Part shown: piece after piece, positions 39,404 through 42,650 of the stretch
Position numbering within the stretch: position 1 is the first letter of the stretch
Layout of the letters: each line of letters opens with the position of its first letter
Assembly (NCBI GenBank): GCA_949841595.1
Contig: CATKZB010000009.1
Location: 1-42,650 of the forward strand
Direction: 5' to 3'
Source: an uncultured Christensenella sp.
GTDB taxonomy: Bacteria; Bacillota; Clostridia; Christensenellales; UBA1242
Length of the DNA: 42,650 bases
Position numbers and translations under genes: made by a program
Notes under the pieces: model-generated
Databases searched by the model: none
The model's input: only the letters and a program-made list of their open reading frames with translations
What the model was told of the DNA's origin: nothing

Positions 39404-41527
39404 ATGCAGGTTGTTAAAAGAAATGGGACAGTTGTCGATTACGACCCTTCAAAAATCAAAATTGCCATAGAAAAGGCAAACAAAGAAGTTCCAAAAAAGG
39501 AACAAGCAAACAGAGAGGAAATCAAATCTATCCTTGAATACATAGAAAGCTTAAACAAAAAGCGCATTCTAGTGGAAGATATTCAAGATTTGATTGAAGA
39601 GCAATTGATGTCATTTGGACATTATGCTCTTGCAAAAAGATATATTATCTATCGTTATAATCGTGCTTTGATCAGAAAGTCAAACACAACTGATGAAACC
39701 ATTATGACACTCATCAAAAATTCTAATAAAGAGGTTATGGAAGAAAATTCAAACAAAAACGCAATGGCTGCAAGCACACAAAGAGATTTGATTGCTGGAG
39801 AGGTTTCAAGGGATTTGACAAAAAGATTGTTGTTGCCTGAAGAAATTTCAAAAGCACATGAAGAAGGCATTTTGCATTTCCATGATGCAGATTATTTCAT
39901 TCAACCTATTTTCAACTGTTGCCTTATCAACATAGGCGATATGTTGGACAATGGCACTGTTATGAATGGCAAACTTATTGAATCTCCAAAAAGTTTTCAA
40001 GTTGCCTGCACAGTGACCACACAAATTATTGCTGCTGTGGCATGCTCTCAATATGGTGGACAATCAGTTGACATCAGACATCTTGGCAAATATCTAAGAA
40101 GAAGCAAGGAAAAATTTGAAAGACAATTGCGTGCAAGCGAACCTAATATGGATGCAGAATCATTCAAGAAAATCATTGATATGAGAGTTAAAGACGAACT
40201 TGCATCGGGTGTTCAAACCATTCAATATCAAATCAACACACTTTTCACGACAAATGGACAATCTCCTTTTGTTACGCTTTTCCTTTACTTAGACAAAAAT
40301 GATGAATATTTGGAAGAAAACGCTTTGATTATTCAAGAAATCTTAAAGCAAAGAATTCAAGGTATTAAAAATGAAATGGGAGTTTATATCACTCCTGCAT
40401 TCCCAAAACTTGTTTATGTTTTGGATGAATTTAACAATTTAAGTGGTGGTAAATACGACTATGTGACAGAGCTTGCAGTAAAATGCTCAGCAAAAAGACT
40501 CTATCCTGATTATATCTCTGCAAAGAAGATGAGAGAAAATTATGAAGGAAATGTTTTCAGTCCTATGGGTTGCAGAAGCTTCTTAGCACCTTGGAAAGAC
40601 GAAAACGGAAATTACAAATTTGAAGGACGCTTCAATCAAGGGGTTGTCAGCATCAATTTGCCTCAAATTGGAATAATTGCTGATGGTGATGAAGAAAAAT
40701 TCTGGAAATTGTTTGATGAAAGACTTGAACTTTGTTTCAGAGCACTTATGGTTAGACATAACTCACTTAAAGGCACTAAATCTGATGTTTCACCAATTCA
40801 TTGGCAATATGGTGCTATTGCTCGACTGGAAAAGGGAGAAAATATCGACAAACTTCTTTTTGGTGGTTATTCTTCTATATCTTTGGGATATATCGGTTTA
40901 TATGAGGTCACAAAATTGATGAAGGGAGTTTCTCACACAGATCCAAAAGGCGAAGAATTTGCTCTTCGTGTTATGAAACATATGAGAGAAAAGACTGATG
41001 AATGGAAAAAGAAAACAAACATCGGCTTTGCACTTTATGGAACTCCAGCAGAATCTTTGTGCTATAGATTTGCACGCATTGACAAAGCTAGATTCGGGAC
41101 AATTAAGGATGTCACAGATAAGGGATATTACACAAATTCTTATCATGTGGATGTTCGTGAGGACATTGACGCTTTCAGCAAATTTAAGTTTGAAGCACAA
41201 TTCCAACCAATTTCTTCAGGTGGCTGCATTTCTTATGTAGAAATTCCAAATCTTACAAACAATTTGGAAGCAATAAGAGAAGTGGTTAAGTTTATTTATG
41301 AAAACATTCAATATGCAGAATTTAACACAAAAAGCGATTATTGCCATGTTTGTGGCTATGATGGAGAAATAATCATCAACGAAAACAACGAATGGGAGTG
41401 CCCACAGTGTCACAACAAAGATCACAAAAAAATGAATGTCACAAGAAGGACTTGTGGTTATTTGGGTGAAAACTTCTGGAATGTTGGAAAAACAAAGGAA
41501 ATAAAAGCAAGAGTGTTGCATTTATAA
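39404..41527 (+). CDS. nrdD: Anaerobic ribonucleoside-triphosphate reductase
   Basis: 707 residues: N-terminal ATP-cone (about 1-95, starting MQVVKRNGTVVDYDPSKI) for allosteric control, the central glycyl-radical barrel, C-terminal zinc site CHVCG...CPQC, and the glycyl radical loop RRTCGYLG with G685. Reduces NTPs to dNTPs using formate, strictly anaerobically. SD GGAGG. Two NrdR boxes lie upstream. Followed by nrdG and dut on the same strand. Confidence 0.96.
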   Translation: MQVVKRNGTVVDYDPSKIKIAIEKANKEVPKKEQANREEIKSILEYIESLNKKRILVEDIQDLIEEQLMSFGHYALAKRYIIYRYNRALIRKSNTTDETIMTLIKNSNKEVMEENSNKNAMAASTQRDLIAGEVSRDLTKRLLLPEEISKAHEEGILHFHDADYFIQPIFNCCLINIGDMLDNGTVMNGKLIESPKSFQVACTVTTQIIAAVACSQYGGQSVDIRHLGKYLRRSKEKFERQLRASEPNMDAESFKKIIDMRVKDELASGVQTIQYQINTLFTTNGQSPFVTLFLYLDKNDEYLEENALIIQEILKQRIQGIKNEMGVYITPAFPKLVYVLDEFNNLSGGKYDYVTELAVKCSAKRLYPDYISAKKMRENYEGNVFSPMGCRSFLAPWKDENGNYKFEGRFNQGVVSINLPQIGIIADGDEEKFWKLFDERLELCFRALMVRHNSLKGTKSDVSPIHWQYGAIARLEKGENIDKLLFGGYSSISLGYIGLYEVTKLMKGVSHTDPKGEEFALRVMKHMREKTDEWKKKTNIGFALYGTPAESLCYRFARIDKARFGTIKDVTDKGYYTNSYHVDVREDIDAFSKFKFEAQFQPISSGGCISYVEIPNLTNNLEAIREVVKFIYENIQYAEFNTKSDYCHVCGYDGEIIINENNEWECPQCHNKDHKKMNVTRRTCGYLGENFWNVGKTKEIKARVLHL

Positions 41528-41560
41528 AAATTAAACACTTAAGTTCTATAAAGGAAAAAT

Positions 41561-42091
41561 ATGAATTACGCAAACATAAAAAAACATGACACAGCAAATG
41601 GACTTGGTGTGAGAGTGAGTCTTTTTGTCAGTGGCTGCACACATCATTGCAAAGGATGTTTCAATTCTGAAGCTTGGGATTTTTGTTATGGTCAAAAGTA
41701 TACAAAAGAAGTCCAAGACGAAATTATTGAAGCTTGCAAATCTAACTATATTCGAGGTCTGTCTTTGCTGGGTGGAGAACCTTTTGAAAAAGCGAATCAA
41801 AAAGATGTGTGTGAACTGTTAGTTAGATTTAAGAAAGAATTTCCAAATAAAGACGTTTGGTGCTATTCTGGATACACATTTGACGTAGATATGACTCCAA
41901 ATGGAAAAATTTGGACAGAACACACAAAATCAATGTTGGAAAGGATTGATTTCTTGGTGGACGGCAAGTTTGTGGAAGAACTAAAAAACCTAAGACTTAA
42001 ATTTAGAGGTTCGTCAAATCAAAGAATAATTGATGTTCAAAAATCTTTGAGAGAAGGGAAAACGATTACAGTTTCCGATGAAAATTTGTAA
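41561..42091 (+). CDS. nrdG: Anaerobic ribonucleotide reductase-activating protein
   Basis: 176 residues. Radical-SAM cluster C26-x3-C30-x2-C33 (SGCTHHCKGCFN), then LSLLGGEPF, the SAM-binding GGE motif. Generates the glycyl radical on NrdD. Gap of 33 bases after nrdD. Usual family length is about 155-175. Confidence 0.95.
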   Translation: MNYANIKKHDTANGLGVRVSLFVSGCTHHCKGCFNSEAWDFCYGQKYTKEVQDEIIEACKSNYIRGLSLLGGEPFEKANQKDVCELLVRFKKEFPNKDVWCYSGYTFDVDMTPNGKIWTEHTKSMLERIDFLVDGKFVEELKNLRLKFRGSSNQRIIDVQKSLREGKTITVSDENL

Positions 42092-42105
42092 TTATTGGTG
42101 AAAAA

Positions 42106-42549
42106 ATGCAAAAGTTAAATATAAAAGTTAAAAAAATAGATGAAAAAGCGATCGTTCCGACTTATGGAACAGAGTTTGCTGCTGGCGCAGATCTTTATGC
42201 ACTACTGGATGATTCAGTTGAGATTGCTCCACACGAAACGAAAAAGATATCAACAGGCGTTGCTTTTGAGATACCGGAAGGTTTGGTTGGATTGGTTTAT
42301 GCAAGAAGCAGTTTGGGTTGCAAACAAGGACTTGCACCTGCCAATAAAGTTGGAGTTATTGATTCCGATTATCGTGGTGAAGTTATGGTCTTTCTCCACA
42401 ATCATTCAAATGAAACAAAAACTATTAAAAATGGTGAACGAATTGCACAGATAGTTTTCACTCCATATATCAAAGGAGAGTTTGAATTAGTGGATAATTT
42501 GGAAGAGTCTGACAGGGGTGCAAATGGATTCGGTTCAACAGGAAAATAA
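42106..42549 (+). CDS. dut: dUTP diphosphatase
   Basis: 147 residues, trimeric dUTPase with motif 1 AAGADLYA, motif 2 ARSSLG, motif 3 KVGVIDSDYRGEV, motif 4 GERIAQIVF and motif 5 RGANGFGSTG at the C-terminus. Hydrolyses dUTP to dUMP, feeding dTMP synthesis and preventing uracil incorporation. Starts 14 bases after nrdG; part of the dNTP-supply unit. Confidence 0.96.
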   Translation: MQKLNIKVKKIDEKAIVPTYGTEFAAGADLYALLDDSVEIAPHETKKISTGVAFEIPEGLVGLVYARSSLGCKQGLAPANKVGVIDSDYRGEVMVFLHNHSNETKTIKNGERIAQIVFTPYIKGEFELVDNLEESDRGANGFGSTGK

Positions 42550-42575
42550 AAAGAAGAAAATTATTTCTTCTTTTT
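42548..42575 (+). terminator. Terminator of the nrdD-nrdG-dut unit
   Basis: AAAAAGAAGAAA - ATTA - TTTCTTCTTTTT with further T, beginning at the dut stop. Confidence 0.8.
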
Positions 42576-42583
42576 TTAATAAT

Positions 42584-42627
42584 ATTTTAATTTATAATTT
42601 ATTTTAATTTATAATTTATTTTAATTT
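42584..42627 (+). repeat. A/T-only 17-base tandem repeat
   Basis: ATTTTAATTTATAATTT occurs twice in tandem (42584-42600, 42601-42617) plus a partial third copy (ATTTTAATTT). Composed solely of A and T; could be a curved or easily melted region. Confidence 0.7.
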
Positions 42628-42650
42628 TTATATTTTATTATTAAATAAAA

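Noticed and set aside
1..42650. CRISPR arrays, insertion sequences, rRNA genes, DnaA-box clusters
   Set aside because: I looked for regularly spaced repeats, transposase-like frames, rRNA segments and clusters of TTATCCACA-like sequence and recognised none.

Overview
The window is AT-rich throughout, with strong Shine-Dalgarno sites (AAGGAG type), many poly-T hairpin terminators and a Bacillota-type near-origin block (jag, mnmE, mnmG, rsmG, parA, parB). An oxygen-sensitive glycyl-radical ribonucleotide reductase (nrdD/nrdG), rubrerythrin and other ferritin-like proteins, type III glutamine synthetase and Spo0A-type DNA-binding domains point to a low-GC anaerobic Bacillota, probably Clostridia-related. 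I cannot name the species.

Layout. 1-2.9 kb: a small free-standing Spo0A C-terminal-domain protein with a long structured leader, then a divergent type III glutamine synthetase. 2.9-5.3 kb (minus): cupin, C69 peptidase, tRNA-Ser(GCT), rubrerythrin. 5.4-14.0 kb (minus): two perfect parS sites and parB-parA, rsmG-mnmG-mnmE, an MFS transporter and jag, interrupted by one plus-strand gene at 11.36 kb. The rpmH-rnpA-yidC genes that usually precede jag are absent; a CMP-kinase-like gene faces away from jag instead. 14.2-17.5 kb: kinase, two small unknown proteins behind a Spo0A-type box, a large ferritin-like protein and an ArsR-like regulator. 17.6-19.1 kb: tRNA-Ser(TGA), an APH-type kinase and a degenerate copy of the tRNA flank. 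19.1-20.1 kb: LytTR regulator plus DUF3021 membrane protein with a phased operator array.

20.3-31.3 kb is an accessory-looking run of small enzymes: a uracil-DNA-glycosylase-like protein, aldehyde dehydrogenase, two RBBP9/YdeN hydrolases, nucleoside-deoxyribosyltransferase-like, HAD and APH proteins, a DUF4393 (Abi-alpha) protein divergent from an unknown gene, SDR, GNAT, S51 peptidase and a methyltransferase. 31.4-36.2 kb is a probable restriction-modification locus: two overlapping nuclease-like genes facing two overlapping C5 methyltransferase genes. 36.4-38.5 kb: a mini ferritin-like protein, a membrane acyltransferase and a DUF5131 protein. 38.6-39.1 kb: the second Spo0A-C-only paralogue. 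39.3-42.5 kb: an NrdR-boxed nrdD-nrdG-dut unit for dNTP supply.

Three observations stand out. (1) Two paralogous ~131-residue proteins consist only of the Spo0A DNA-binding domain, and both have 0A-box sequences at their promoters; a third perfect 0A box lies upstream of an unknown two-gene unit. (2) Three genes carry in-frame G8-G9 tracts, very unlikely by chance at this base composition; two are in frame with G9 and one is broken at G8, which is what phase variation by slipped-strand mispairing would look like. (3) One parS site forms the stem of the parAB terminator hairpin. All identifications come from reading the sequence and remembered family patterns; no database search was run.
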